Shown here piece after piece: positions 41,177 to 50,176 of a stretch of DNA of 64,000 nucleotides (positions are counted from its first letter, which is position 1; every line of letters starts with the position of its first letter). Source of the stretch: Mycobacterium neglectum (GTDB lineage Bacteria; Actinomycetota; Actinomycetes; Mycobacteriales; Mycobacteriaceae); NCBI RefSeq assembly GCF_002591975.1, contig NZ_NVQE01000024.1, positions 1 to 64,000 of the forward strand, given 5' to 3'. The notes under the pieces were generated by a model. That model was not told the origin of the DNA, did no database searches, and saw only the letters and a program-made list of their open reading frames with translations. The position numbers and the translations under genes were made by a program.

Positions 41177-42553
41177 ATGACTACTCACAACGAACCACCG
41201 CCCACCGGAAGCGACTCCGACTCCGTTCCGACCGGCCTCAAACGCGTCGTCGCTGCATCGATGGCGGGCACCGTCGTCGAGTGGTACGAATTCTTCCTCT
41301 ACGGCACGGCCGCCACCCTGGTCTTCAACAAGGTGTTCTTTCCCGCGAGCGACAGCGCTTACGGCGCGATCTTCGCCGCGTTTTTGACCTATGCCGTCGG
41401 CTTCCTCGCCCGCCCACTCGGCGGGATCGTCTTCGGTCACTTCGGCGACAAGTACGGTCGCAAGAAGCTATTGCAGTTCGCGATCCTGCTTGTCGGTGCC
41501 GTCACGTTCCTGATGGGCTGCTTGCCGACGTACGGTCAGATCGGGATGTGGGCACCGGCGCTGTTGGTGGTCCTTCGCTTCCTGCAGGGTTTCGCAGTCG
41601 GTGGTGAGTGGGGTGGGGCCGTCCTGCTGGTGGCCGAACACAGCCCGAACAAGAGTCGAGCGTTCTGGGCCAGTTGGCCGCAGGCCGCAGTGCCGCTGGG
41701 CAACATGCTCGCTACGGTCGTGCTGTGGGCGCTGACCGCGACACTGTCGGAACAGGACTTCCTGTCGTGGGGATGGCGGGTCGCGTTCTGGCTGTCAGCG
41801 ATCGTCGTCCTAGTTGGCTACTACATCCGGACGAAAGTCAGCGATGCGCCGATTTTCGTTGAGGCGCAGCAGGAAGTGGAGAGGGTCAAGGCCGTCTCCT
41901 ACGGAGTGGTCGAGGTGCTCAAGCGGTATCCGCGCGGAGTGTTCACCGCCATGGGACTCCGATTCGCGGAGAACATCATGTATTACCTCGTGGTCATTGT
42001 GTCGATCACGTACCTCAGCGTGCAGGTCGGCGTCGACACCAACGCGATCCTGCGGTACATGCTGGTTGCGCATGCTGTGCACTTCGCCGTGATACCGCTT
42101 GTCGGTAAGCTGGCCGATCGGTACGGTCGACGGCCCATCTATCTTGTCGGAACGGTGCTGGCGGCGACATGGGGCTTCTTCGCGTTCCCGATGATGGACA
42201 CCGCGAACTATCTACTCATCATCGCCGCGATAGTCATCGGCCTTGTCATCCACGCATTGATGTATTCGCCGCAGCCGGCGATCATGGCCGAGATGTTCCC
42301 GACCCGGATGCGCTATTCCGGTGTGTCCCTTGGTTATCAGGTCACCTCGATAGTCGCGGGCTCGCTTGCGCCGATCATCGCGGTCAAGCTGCTCGAGATC
42401 TACAACTCCTGGGTCCCTGTCGCGATCTACCTCGCGGCGGCCGCAGCGGTCACCCTCGTCGCGGTGCTTTGCATGCGCGAGACGAACGGAATCGACCTGG
42501 AAAGCGTCGACGAGGCGGATCGTGCGGAACTCGCGAAGGCCGGCGTCGTATGA
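41177..42553 (+). CDS. MFS transporter, metabolite:H+ symporter (MHS) family
   Basis: This is a 458-residue, twelve-helix major facilitator. The MHS hallmarks are present: EWYEFFLYG in helix 1, GHFGDKYGRKK in the 2-3 loop, RFLQGFAVGGEWGGA in helix 4 and LADRYGRRP in the middle. The family imports organic acids with protons. Being translationally coupled to a 3-hydroxybutyrate dehydrogenase-like gene (ATGA overlap), it probably takes up 3-hydroxybutyrate or acetoacetate; this is inferred from context. AGGAG six bases before ATG 41177. Confidence 0.9.
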   Translation: MTTHNEPPPTGSDSDSVPTGLKRVVAASMAGTVVEWYEFFLYGTAATLVFNKVFFPASDSAYGAIFAAFLTYAVGFLARPLGGIVFGHFGDKYGRKKLLQFAILLVGAVTFLMGCLPTYGQIGMWAPALLVVLRFLQGFAVGGEWGGAVLLVAEHSPNKSRAFWASWPQAAVPLGNMLATVVLWALTATLSEQDFLSWGWRVAFWLSAIVVLVGYYIRTKVSDAPIFVEAQQEVERVKAVSYGVVEVLKRYPRGVFTAMGLRFAENIMYYLVVIVSITYLSVQVGVDTNAILRYMLVAHAVHFAVIPLVGKLADRYGRRPIYLVGTVLAATWGFFAFPMMDTANYLLIIAAIVIGLVIHALMYSPQPAIMAEMFPTRMRYSGVSLGYQVTSIVAGSLAPIIAVKLLEIYNSWVPVAIYLAAAAAVTLVAVLCMRETNGIDLESVDEADRAELAKAGVV

Positions 42554-43296
42554 CCGACCTCGCGGGCCGCTCCGCGCTTGTCACCGGTGGCGCGAGCGGT
42601 ATCGGCGAGGCCTGCGCGCGGGAGCTCGCCGCGCGTGGGGCGGTGGTCACCGTCGCCGATCGCGACGACATCGGCGCCAAGTCGGTCGCGGACGATATCG
42701 GTGGAAAGGCTTGGCCCGTAGACCTTTCCGATGTCTCAGCGCTCGAAGATCTGCAACTGGACGCGGACATCCTTGTCAACAACGCCGGCGTTCAGCACGT
42801 CAGCCCCATCTCCGACTTTGCGCCCGATCGATTCCGTCACCTGATGACTCTCATGGTCGAATCGCCGTTCCTGCTCATCCGCGCCGCGCTGCCACACATG
42901 TGCAGGCAGAACTTCGGCCGGATCATCAACGTCTCCTCGATACATGGGATCCGGGCGTCGGAGTTCAAAGTCGCGTACGTGACCGCCAAGCACGGACTCG
43001 AGGGCCTTTCGAAGGTGACCGCTCTCGAGGGCGCGCCGCACGGGGTCACGAGCAACTGTGTGAGCCCCGGGTACGTGCGAACCCCGCTGGTGACCAAGCA
43101 GATCGCCGATCAAGCCAAGGTGCACGGCATTCCGGAGGATAAGGTGGTGACCGACATCCTCCTGAAGGAGAGCGCCATCAAGCGTCTGGTGGAACCCGAG
43201 GAAGTAGCGGCCCTGGTGGGTTGGTTGGCGTCACCGACTGCGGGAATGGTTACGGGGGCGTCGTACACGATGGACGGGGGCTGGAGCGCGCGATGA
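42550..43296 (+). CDS. Probable D-3-hydroxybutyrate dehydrogenase (SDR family)
   Basis: This is a 248-residue short-chain dehydrogenase with the NAD motif TGGASGIG, NNAG, the catalytic Ser in NVSSIHG, and Tyr/Lys in YVTAKHG. The segment VQHVSPISDF and the C-terminal ESAIKRLVEPEEVA are typical of 3-hydroxybutyrate dehydrogenases. It oxidises 3-hydroxybutyrate to acetoacetate. It overlaps both neighbours by ATGA junctions, placing it between importer and acetoacetyl-CoA synthetase, a complete assimilation route. Confidence 0.9.
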   Translation: MTDLAGRSALVTGGASGIGEACARELAARGAVVTVADRDDIGAKSVADDIGGKAWPVDLSDVSALEDLQLDADILVNNAGVQHVSPISDFAPDRFRHLMTLMVESPFLLIRAALPHMCRQNFGRIINVSSIHGIRASEFKVAYVTAKHGLEGLSKVTALEGAPHGVTSNCVSPGYVRTPLVTKQIADQAKVHGIPEDKVVTDILLKESAIKRLVEPEEVAALVGWLASPTAGMVTGASYTMDGGWSAR

Positions 43297-45188
43297 CCGG
43301 TTCCGCACCGCAATGGGTGCCGACTGACGAGGACGTCGCTACTGCCCGCGTGACCGACTTCGCGCGCTTCGTGGGAGAGCAGACGGGTGTGACGACAACC
43401 GATTACCGTTCGCTGTGGCAGTGGTCGGTGGACGATCCTGCCGCGTTCTGGGCCACGCTGTGGGACTACTTCGACCTCGGCGACCGTGGCGACAAGATCC
43501 TCGAGAACGAGACGATGCCGGGAGCGCAATGGTTTCCGGGTGTCAAGGTGAACTACGTCGATCAGGTCATCCGCAATGCGCGCACGGATCGGCCCGCGAT
43601 CGTCCATGTCGCCGAGGGCGGTAGCTCGGTCGAACTCTCGTGGGATGAATTGCTCGGTCGCACTGCGGCGTTCGCCGACACGCTCCGCTCCCTCGGCGTC
43701 GGAGTCGGCGATCGGGTCGCCGGATACCTGCCGAACATCCCCGAGGCCGTCATCGCGTTTCTGGCGACCGCGAGTGTCGGCGCGATCTGGAGTGCCTGCG
43801 GCCAGGACTACTCGGCCAAGGCGGCGCTGGACCGGTTGGGTCAGCTCGAGCCCGTGGTGCTGGTGACGGCCGACGGCTATGACTTCGGCGGTAAGCATTA
43901 CGACAAACGCGAGGATGTCGAGGCGCTGCGCGCAGGATTGCCGACACTGAAGGCAACTGTGTTGGCATCCGAACTCATAGCGACCGGTGGCGAGCTCTCG
44001 ACGGTGGCCGTCGACTTCGACCATCCACTGTGGATCCTGTACTCGTCGGGCACGACCGGTAAGCCCAAGGGAATCGTCCACGGCCACGGTGGTGTCGTGC
44101 TCGAGCATTTAAAAGCCGTTGCTCTGCAATCGGATATCGGTCCCGACGACACGTTCTTCTGGTACACCAGCCCGAGCTGGATGATGTGGAACTTCCAGAT
44201 CGCGGGACTCTTGGTTGGCGCGACGATTGTCTGCTATTCGGGCAGCCCTAGCGCTCCACGGCCAGATGCATTGTGGGACATCGCCGCCCGGATTGGAGCG
44301 ACTGTCCTGGGTACCAGTCCCGGGTATGTGCTCGGATGCGCGAAGGCGGGTGCCGTCCCGCGTAAGGAGCACGACCTGTCGGCGTTGCGGACGGTCGGTA
44401 TCACCGGATCGTCACTACCCCCGTCGTCCTCGCTGTGGTTGCGCGACAACGTCGGCGAACATGTCCAGGTGGCGTCGATCAGCGGGGGCACCGACGTCGT
44501 ATCGGCGTTCATCGGCGGTGTGCGCACCGTGCCGGTATGGCCCGGAGAGTTGTCGGCCCCGTTCCTCGGGTGCGCGTTGGACGCCTGGGACGAGTCGGGT
44601 AATCCCGTGCGCGGTGAGGTCGGTGAGTTGGTCATCACCAGACCGATGCCGTCGATGCCGATCTTTTTCTGGAACGATGACGACGGATCGCGGTATCGCA
44701 GTGCATATTTTGAAATGTTTCCTGGAGTGTGGCGGCATGGTGACTGGATCACCTTCACTGATCACGGCAGCGTCATCGTGCATGGGCGGTCGGACTCGAC
44801 GCTCAACCGGCACGGCATCCGGATGGGCAGCGCCGACATCTATCAGTCCGTGGAGCGGCTTCCCGAAATTGCTGAGGCGTTGGTGATCGGCTGCGAGCAG
44901 GATGACGGTGGGTATTGGATGCCGTTGTTCGTCGTGCTGGCCGAAGGTGCAGAGCTGACCGACGATCTGCGCGAGCGGATCAAGAAGACGATCCGCGATG
45001 AGGTGTCTCCGCGCCACGTTCCCGACGAGATCATCGAGGCTCCCGGAATTCCGCACACCCGTACCGGTAAGAAGCTCGAGGTGCCGATCAAGAAGCTGTT
45101 CGCGGGTGCGGACGCCGCGAAGGTCGTGGAGCGCACCGCCGTCGATGACCCTGATCTGCTGGATTGGTACGCCACCCTGAAGCGCTAG
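43293..45188 (+). CDS. Acetoacetyl-CoA synthetase
   Basis: This is a 631-residue ANL-superfamily acyl-CoA ligase with an N-terminal ACAS domain (VTDFARFVG, LWQWSVDDPAAFW, AQWFPGVKVNYVDQ). The AMP-binding loop is YSSGTTGKPKGIVHGHGG, and the hinge and catalytic Lys region is RTGKKLEVPIKK near the end. The length and WFPG motif match acetoacetyl-CoA synthetases (AacS) better than acetyl-CoA synthetase. It activates acetoacetate with ATP and CoA. It starts at ATG 43293 inside the dehydrogenase stop and ends the 3-hydroxybutyrate operon. Confidence 0.92.
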   Translation: MTGSAPQWVPTDEDVATARVTDFARFVGEQTGVTTTDYRSLWQWSVDDPAAFWATLWDYFDLGDRGDKILENETMPGAQWFPGVKVNYVDQVIRNARTDRPAIVHVAEGGSSVELSWDELLGRTAAFADTLRSLGVGVGDRVAGYLPNIPEAVIAFLATASVGAIWSACGQDYSAKAALDRLGQLEPVVLVTADGYDFGGKHYDKREDVEALRAGLPTLKATVLASELIATGGELSTVAVDFDHPLWILYSSGTTGKPKGIVHGHGGVVLEHLKAVALQSDIGPDDTFFWYTSPSWMMWNFQIAGLLVGATIVCYSGSPSAPRPDALWDIAARIGATVLGTSPGYVLGCAKAGAVPRKEHDLSALRTVGITGSSLPPSSSLWLRDNVGEHVQVASISGGTDVVSAFIGGVRTVPVWPGELSAPFLGCALDAWDESGNPVRGEVGELVITRPMPSMPIFFWNDDDGSRYRSAYFEMFPGVWRHGDWITFTDHGSVIVHGRSDSTLNRHGIRMGSADIYQSVERLPEIAEALVIGCEQDDGGYWMPLFVVLAEGAELTDDLRERIKKTIRDEVSPRHVPDEIIEAPGIPHTRTGKKLEVPIKKLFAGADAAKVVERTAVDDPDLLDWYATLKR

Positions 45189-45190
45189 CG

Positions 45191-45928
45191 GTGTCGGAGA
45201 ATGAGGCGGTGCACGATGCTGTCGGAACTCATCCTCAGTACGACGTCTTCGCAGACGAATTCCTCGAACACGCTCACGATGGCCTGTTCAACGCGCATTA
45301 TGACCGCCCGGCATGTCTCTCGCTACTGGGCGATGTCGCCGGCGCAGACGTCTTGGACGCAGCCTGTGGGCCCGGGCTGTACGCCGAAGAGTTGACGAAA
45401 CGTGGCGCCAGTGTGGTTGGTTTCGATCAGAGTTCCCGAATGATCGAGTTGGCCCAACAGCGAGTTCCTGGGGGGAAGTTTCGTACCCACGACTTGGCCG
45501 ACCCGCTCGACTGGCTCGACGACCAATCAGTCGACATGGTGCTATTCGCGCTGGCGCTCGAGTATGTAGATGACAGGGCCGCTGCGTTGCGCGAGTTTCG
45601 GCGCGTTCTTCGCCGCGACGGCGCGCTCGTACTGTCGCGCCAGCATCCCACCGGCGACTGGCTCCGACATGGCGGAGACTATTTCGAAGCCCGTGTCGTA
45701 GATGAAACGTGGAGCCGCGGATGGCGGGTTCGATACTGGCTGGCACCGCTCGAGCAGACGTGCGAGGAACTGCATGAGGCCGGCTTCCTCATCGAGCGAT
45801 TACTGGAGCCGCGGCCGACTGCCCACGCGGCAGATATCGACCCTGAGAAATATGAGCGTCTGAGTCGCGAGCCCACCGGATTTCTTGCCATCCGAGCTGT
45901 CCCGAATCCGCGCGCAAACGGTCTCTAG
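45191..45928 (+). CDS. SAM-dependent class I methyltransferase
   Basis: This is a 245-residue Rossmann methyltransferase with SAM motif I VLDAACGPGLYAEEL, acidic loop VVGFDQSS and motif IV-like DMVLFALALEYV. The substrate is unknown. GTG 45191 is two bases after the acetoacetyl-CoA synthetase stop, so it could be read from the same transcript, though no functional link is obvious. An alternative start further upstream would overlap that gene. Confidence 0.82.
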   Translation: MSENEAVHDAVGTHPQYDVFADEFLEHAHDGLFNAHYDRPACLSLLGDVAGADVLDAACGPGLYAEELTKRGASVVGFDQSSRMIELAQQRVPGGKFRTHDLADPLDWLDDQSVDMVLFALALEYVDDRAAALREFRRVLRRDGALVLSRQHPTGDWLRHGGDYFEARVVDETWSRGWRVRYWLAPLEQTCEELHEAGFLIERLLEPRPTAHAADIDPEKYERLSREPTGFLAIRAVPNPRANGL

Positions 45929-45969
45929 CTGCTCAATCGGTCTCCGATCGAGGCGTGTCTGAGTGCGGG

Positions 45970-45992
45970 TATAAAGTCGAACACATGTTCGA
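45970..45992 (+). promoter_or_regulatory. Promoter with perfect LexA (SOS) box at the HNH gene start
   Basis: TCGAACACATGTTCGA (45977-45992) is a perfect 16-bp palindrome matching the mycobacterial SOS consensus TCGAAC-N4-GTTCGA. The -10-like TATAAA at 45970-45975 predicts transcription starting about 45982, inside the box and about three bases before ATG 45985. LexA bound here would cover the start site. Confidence 0.92.
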
Positions 45993-47418
45993 GTCAGAGT
46001 TTGCCGGGGCTGACGATGCCGCTGTCGTGGCTGCTATCGCGGACCTGACGCGAGCTGAGGCGGCTACTGGGGCGCGTCGGTTGGCGGCGGTCGCTGAGCT
46101 CAAGCGTCGCCGTGTCCTTGACGATGATGAACGTGCGCGGTGGGCGTGTGATTGGTGGGATTGCGCGGCTGCGGAGGTGGGCGCGGCGATGAATATCAGT
46201 GCGCGTAGGGCTTCTGGTCAGATGCGTATCGCGGTGGCGTTGCGCGATCATCTGCCTGCGGTGGCTGGGTTGTTCGGGCGAGGTGAGCTCAGTGCGCGGG
46301 TGGTGGGTGCGATCACCTGGCGGACGCAGTTCATCACTGATGAGGCGGTGTGGGCGGTGATCGATCGCGCCATCGCTGAGCGGGCAGGTACGTGGGGTCC
46401 GCTTGCCGAGGACAAGCTGAGCGCGGCGGTGGATGCCCTGGTGTTGGAGTTCGATGCCCGTGCGCTGATGGTGAGTACGACCGTGGCGCGCGGCCGCGAC
46501 TTCGTGGTTGGTGATCGTGAGGATGAGGCTGGGACGACGTCGGTGTGGGGCCGGCTGTCCTCGGCCGATGCGGCGGTGCTGAAGAAGAGGATCGCGGCGA
46601 TGGTGGCCACGGTGTGCGAGAACGATCCCCGCTCGGCGCCCGAGCGGCGCGCCGATGCGATAGGCGCGTGGAGCCACGGTAATGATCATCTGCCGTGCGC
46701 ATGCGATATGCAGGATTGCCCTGCCCGTGAAGCGCAGCCGGTCCCGAAGTCCTCGTTGGTCGTGAATGTGTATACCGACCAAGCCACCCTCGACGGACTG
46801 CAGAAGCCACCCTCGACTCCCGCGGCCCCGAACCCCAAATCCGCGGGTACGGCGTTGTTGTCGGGTACAGACGTGATGCCGACACCGCTGCTGGCCGAGT
46901 TGTTGCGTAGCGGCGCGAAATTACGCCCTGTGTGCACGCCGGCCGAGGAGCCGGAGTCGAGGTATCGGCCGTCGGCCACGCTGGATCGGTTTGTGCGGGC
47001 CCGTGATTTGACGTGCCGGTTTCCCGGTTGCACCGCACCGGCGGAGTTCTGCGATATCGATCATGTGATTCCGTATCCGCGCGGGGCGACGCATCCGTCG
47101 AATCTGGCCTGCTTATGTCGAAAACATCACCACCTCAAGACGTTTTGGACCGGCGACTGGGAACTGGAACTTCTGCCCGATGGTGCGGCGGTGTGGACGT
47201 CGCCGACCGGACACACCTATACGACGTATCCGGGGTCGAGATGTTACTTCCCGGAATGGGATACCGCCACCGGCGACCTTCCACCCCCACCACCGCCGGA
47301 GACGTTCAGCACCGACCGGGGTTTGATGATGCCCCAACGTACATGCACCCGAGCCCAATACCGCGCGGCGCGCATCAAAGCCGAACGCGAACGAAACAAC
47401 TCGCCCCCACCGTTCTAG
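45985..47418 (+). CDS. DUF222 / HNH endonuclease domain protein (13E12 family), SOS-controlled
   Basis: This is a 477-residue 13E12-type protein. A helical DUF222 domain covers about 5-330. The HNH domain follows (CRFPGCTAPAEFCDIDHVIPYPRGATHPSNL, so Cys pair, DH, then LCRKHHH) near residues 345-385, and a Trp/Tyr-rich tail ends it. ATG 45985 is favoured over GTG 45955 because the promoter and LexA box overlap it. The upstream LexA box agrees with DNA-damage induction reported for several M. tuberculosis 13E12 genes. Possible nuclease in DNA repair or a relic of mobile DNA; not proven. It overlaps the convergent aminotransferase gene by four bases. Confidence 0.87.
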   Translation: MFESEFAGADDAAVVAAIADLTRAEAATGARRLAAVAELKRRRVLDDDERARWACDWWDCAAAEVGAAMNISARRASGQMRIAVALRDHLPAVAGLFGRGELSARVVGAITWRTQFITDEAVWAVIDRAIAERAGTWGPLAEDKLSAAVDALVLEFDARALMVSTTVARGRDFVVGDREDEAGTTSVWGRLSSADAAVLKKRIAAMVATVCENDPRSAPERRADAIGAWSHGNDHLPCACDMQDCPAREAQPVPKSSLVVNVYTDQATLDGLQKPPSTPAAPNPKSAGTALLSGTDVMPTPLLAELLRSGAKLRPVCTPAEEPESRYRPSATLDRFVRARDLTCRFPGCTAPAEFCDIDHVIPYPRGATHPSNLACLCRKHHHLKTFWTGDWELELLPDGAAVWTSPTGHTYTTYPGSRCYFPEWDTATGDLPPPPPPETFSTDRGLMMPQRTCTRAQYRAARIKAERERNNSPPPF

Positions 47419-48569
47419 ACGAGCCACGCGCCGATGCGGCGCACTGCCTCCTCGATATCACTTGATGGTCCGGCGAAGGACAGTCGGACGAACGACCCGC
47501 CCCGCACGGTGTCGAAGTCGATGCCGGGCGCGATCGCAACGCCGGTGTCGGCCAGAAGTTTCGAGCAGAATGACAACGTGTCTGTGGTCAGGTGTGACAC
47601 GTCGGCATACACATAGAATGCGCCATCGGTCGGCGCGAGCTTGTCGATACCAATTGCCCGCAGTCCGTCGAGTAACAAGGTCCGGTTGCTCGCATAATGT
47701 CCAAGCAGCGCGTCGGCCTCCGCGATCGACTCCGGCGTGAACGCCGCCACCGCGGCGACCTGAGAGAGCGTCGGCGGACAGATGGTGAAGTTGCCCGTCA
47801 GACAGTCGACGGCGCGCTGCAGCTCCTTCGGTACAAGCAGCCACCCCAGCCGCCAGCCCGTCATCGCGTAATACTTCGAAAAGCTGTTCACCACAACGGC
47901 TTCCCGCGAGGTCTGCCAGGCGCAGCTCGTCTCTGGTGCACCCTCGTACACCAGTCCGTGGTACACCTCGTCGCTGATCAGCCGCACACCCGAGGATTCA
48001 CACCACGACGCGATAGCCGCCAATTCCTGGGGCGGGATCACCGTCCCGGTCGGGTTGGCCGGACTCGCGACGATCACGCCAGCCACCGGCGGATCGAGCT
48101 CGGCCAGCATCTGCGCGGTCGGCTGGAACCGGGTCTGGGGCCCGCACGGGATCTCCACCACCTCACACCCCAGCGCCGACAGGATGTTCCGGTAACACGG
48201 ATAGCCCGGGCTCGCAATCGCCACCCGGTCGCCCGCGTCGAAGCACGCGAGGAACGCCAGCAGGAATCCACCGCTCGAACCGGTCGTCACCACCACGTCC
48301 GCCGGATCGACGCTCAGCCCTCGCCGGTCTCGATACGACGCTGCAATCGCAGCACGCAACTCCGGAATACCAAGCGCGACCGTGTATCCGAGAACCGTCT
48401 CATCCAGCGCCGCCTTCGCTGCCGCGCGCACCGCCTGGGGCGCGCCGGCACTCGGCTGGCCTGCCGAGAGATTCACCAAGTCGCCGTGGCTGCGCTGACG
48501 CTCCGCTGCCGCCAGCCACACATCCATCACGTAGAACGGCGGAATGCCCGCACGCAGGGCGACACCCAT
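47415..48569 (-). CDS. aspB: Class I/II PLP-dependent aminotransferase (AspB / Rv3565-like)
   Basis: This is a 384-residue fold-type I aminotransferase. The PLP-binding Lys is in SFSKYYAMTGWRLGW, and the motifs SPANPTGTV and SDEVYHGLVY are typical of aspartate aminotransferase-like enzymes. In M. tuberculosis Rv3565 sits next to fadE33 in the KstR2 region, yet its substrate is unsettled. Start ATG 48569 overlaps the stop of the upstream PhnD-like gene; GTG 48572 is equally possible. It overlaps the HNH gene by four bases. Confidence 0.88.
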   Translation of the reverse strand: MGVALRAGIPPFYVMDVWLAAAERQRSHGDLVNLSAGQPSAGAPQAVRAAAKAALDETVLGYTVALGIPELRAAIAASYRDRRGLSVDPADVVVTTGSSGGFLLAFLACFDAGDRVAIASPGYPCYRNILSALGCEVVEIPCGPQTRFQPTAQMLAELDPPVAGVIVASPANPTGTVIPPQELAAIASWCESSGVRLISDEVYHGLVYEGAPETSCAWQTSREAVVVNSFSKYYAMTGWRLGWLLVPKELQRAVDCLTGNFTICPPTLSQVAAVAAFTPESIAEADALLGHYASNRTLLLDGLRAIGIDKLAPTDGAFYVYADVSHLTTDTLSFCSKLLADTGVAIAPGIDFDTVRGGSFVRLSFAGPSSDIEEAVRRIGAWLV

Positions 48570-49306
48570 CACATACCGGCCGGGAGTTGATCGAGGTCAT
48601 GGAAGAACGGGTGTACGTCGGCGTAGTAATACGGCTTGAGACCGCCGAAGATGCCGTCCCAGACAGGTTCCCAGGAAACCAGCGCGTCGAGAAGCGTTCC
48701 GCGAGTGCCGTCGTCAAGGTCCTTGCGCGCGATGACCACCGGTGGTTTGCAGTTGTCGTACCGGCCGATGACTTTCGTGCTCGCCGCGTTCTCTGGTGTT
48801 GCTCTCCATACGTCCTCGAGGACCATCGTCGCCCGGACCTTCTTGGAGACAACGGCATCGATCTGCCCCTGCCACGCCGGGACCGGAATGAAATGCAGGA
48901 ACTTGTCCCATGTCTTGCCCAGTCCGGTCAACAGAATGGCGGGTGAAAAGTAGCTCGATGTGCACGACGTGTTGATGAATCCGTAGTCCGCGCCGGCCAA
49001 ATCGTCCAGCCCCGCCGCGGGGTCGTCGCTTCTGACCACGAGCAGGCTGCTCTGACGGGGATCGCCGGTGAACTTCGACGTCGCGATCGCCAGTCCGCGG
49101 TAGTACTGGTCACCACTTCGCACCAGCCGGTGAAAGTCCGCGGTCGGGACGTAGGCGATATCCGGCTGGTGTTCAGCGAGGGCCTGGTCGATGGCGGCGA
49201 GGTCGGCGGTTTGGTGTGCGGTGACGCCGGCGGTACTGAGGATCGTCTTCCACGGCTCGTCGCACGCGGGCAGTCCGAGATTCTGGTCCAAGACGAAGCT
49301 CAACAT
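48569..49306 (-). CDS. PhnD-like periplasmic-binding-fold protein without signal peptide
   Basis: This is a 245-residue protein resembling the substrate-binding components of phosphate/phosphonate transporters (PhnD/SsuA-like). Features are QTADLAAIDQALAEHQPDIAYVPTADFHRL, the STS/SCTSSYFSP loop, and VVIARKDLDD late on (shown in parts). No signal peptide or lipobox precedes it at ATG 49306, and no permease or ATPase genes adjoin, so it is likely a cytosolic ligand-binding protein of unknown function. It is coupled to the aminotransferase by overlapping stop and start. Confidence 0.7.
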   Translation of the reverse strand: MLSFVLDQNLGLPACDEPWKTILSTAGVTAHQTADLAAIDQALAEHQPDIAYVPTADFHRLVRSGDQYYRGLAIATSKFTGDPRQSSLLVVRSDDPAAGLDDLAGADYGFINTSCTSSYFSPAILLTGLGKTWDKFLHFIPVPAWQGQIDAVVSKKVRATMVLEDVWRATPENAASTKVIGRYDNCKPPVVIARKDLDDGTRGTLLDALVSWEPVWDGIFGGLKPYYYADVHPFFHDLDQLPAGM

Positions 49307-49366
49307 TGCGGCGAGCCTACGTCGGAAGCGGAACGACCGCGGTGACTTACCTGCCAGAATCTCTCT

Positions 49367-50176
49367 ATGGCCTGGGAAACCCATGTGGTCGCCGTCGACG
49401 GCACCCGCAGTCCGGTGCGAATCGGCGGACCCGAATCGGGTCAGCCGGTCGTCTTCGTCCATGGCAACAACGCCGGCGCCGACTGGGACCCCTTGATGAC
49501 CCCGGTCGCCGAGTTCGCCCGCGTCATCTCGCCCGAACTTCCGGGTTTCGGCGCCGCCGACAAGCCCTCCGACTGGGGCTACACCGTCGCGCACTACGCC
49601 ACGCACCTCGACGCAGTGCTGGGCCAACTCGAGACCCGACCTGTACATCTGGTGGCGCACGACTTCGGCGGACCCTTCGCGCTCGCTTGGGCCGCCGACC
49701 ATCTGGACCGGACCGCGAGCATCACCCTGATCAACACCCCGCGGCGCATCAATCACACTGCCGCCAAGATCTGGCGAACCCCGCTCCTCGGCGGGCTCTC
49801 CGTCCTCACCGCGAATGCCCCGACGATCCGAACGGTGATGAAACGCACCGATCCCGGGCTTCCCGCTGAGCACCGAGACCAGATCATCGAACACATGCTG
49901 GTGCCCGGCACCAAACGCACGGTCATCGAGTTGTACCGCTCGACCGGCGAGAACGCCATCGAACCCTACGTCGACCGGCTCGCTCGGTTCACCGGCGAGG
50001 TGCTCATCGTCTGGGGCGACCGCGACGCCTACATCGCGACGGAGCAGGCGTCCGAACAACGGCAGATCTTCCGAAATGCCCGGGTGGAAATCGTTCCGGG
50101 AGCAGGACATTGGCCGTGGCTCGAGCAACCTGACGTGGTGGCCCGGCACGTGACCGGCTTCCTGCGCGGCGGCTAG
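49367..50176 (+). CDS. Alpha/beta hydrolase with Asp nucleophile (epoxide hydrolase/dehalogenase-like)
   Basis: This is a 269-residue alpha/beta hydrolase whose nucleophile elbow reads VAHDFGGPF, with Asp99 in place of Ser. The oxyanion motif is VHGNNAG and the catalytic His is in GAGHWPW. An Asp nucleophile is the mark of epoxide hydrolases and hydrolytic dehalogenases; the HGN start resembles haloalkane dehalogenases, but the halide-binding Trp after the nucleophile is Phe. It lies 60 bp from the divergent PhnD-like gene and overlaps the convergent fadE33 by four bases. Confidence 0.85.
   Translation: MAWETHVVAVDGTRSPVRIGGPESGQPVVFVHGNNAGADWDPLMTPVAEFARVISPELPGFGAADKPSDWGYTVAHYATHLDAVLGQLETRPVHLVAHDFGGPFALAWAADHLDRTASITLINTPRRINHTAAKIWRTPLLGGLSVLTANAPTIRTVMKRTDPGLPAEHRDQIIEHMLVPGTKRTVIELYRSTGENAIEPYVDRLARFTGEVLIVWGDRDAYIATEQASEQRQIFRNARVEIVPGAGHWPWLEQPDVVARHVTGFLRGG

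Noticed and set aside
45955..45984. GTG 45955 as start of the HNH protein.
   Set aside because: It lies upstream of the TATAAA element and LexA box; a transcript starting near 45982 could not include it.
45985..47418. HNH gene as part of a prophage or active mobile element.
   Set aside because: No integrase, capsid, terminase, attachment repeats or adjacent tRNA were found. 13E12 genes are ordinary mycobacterial chromosomal repeats.
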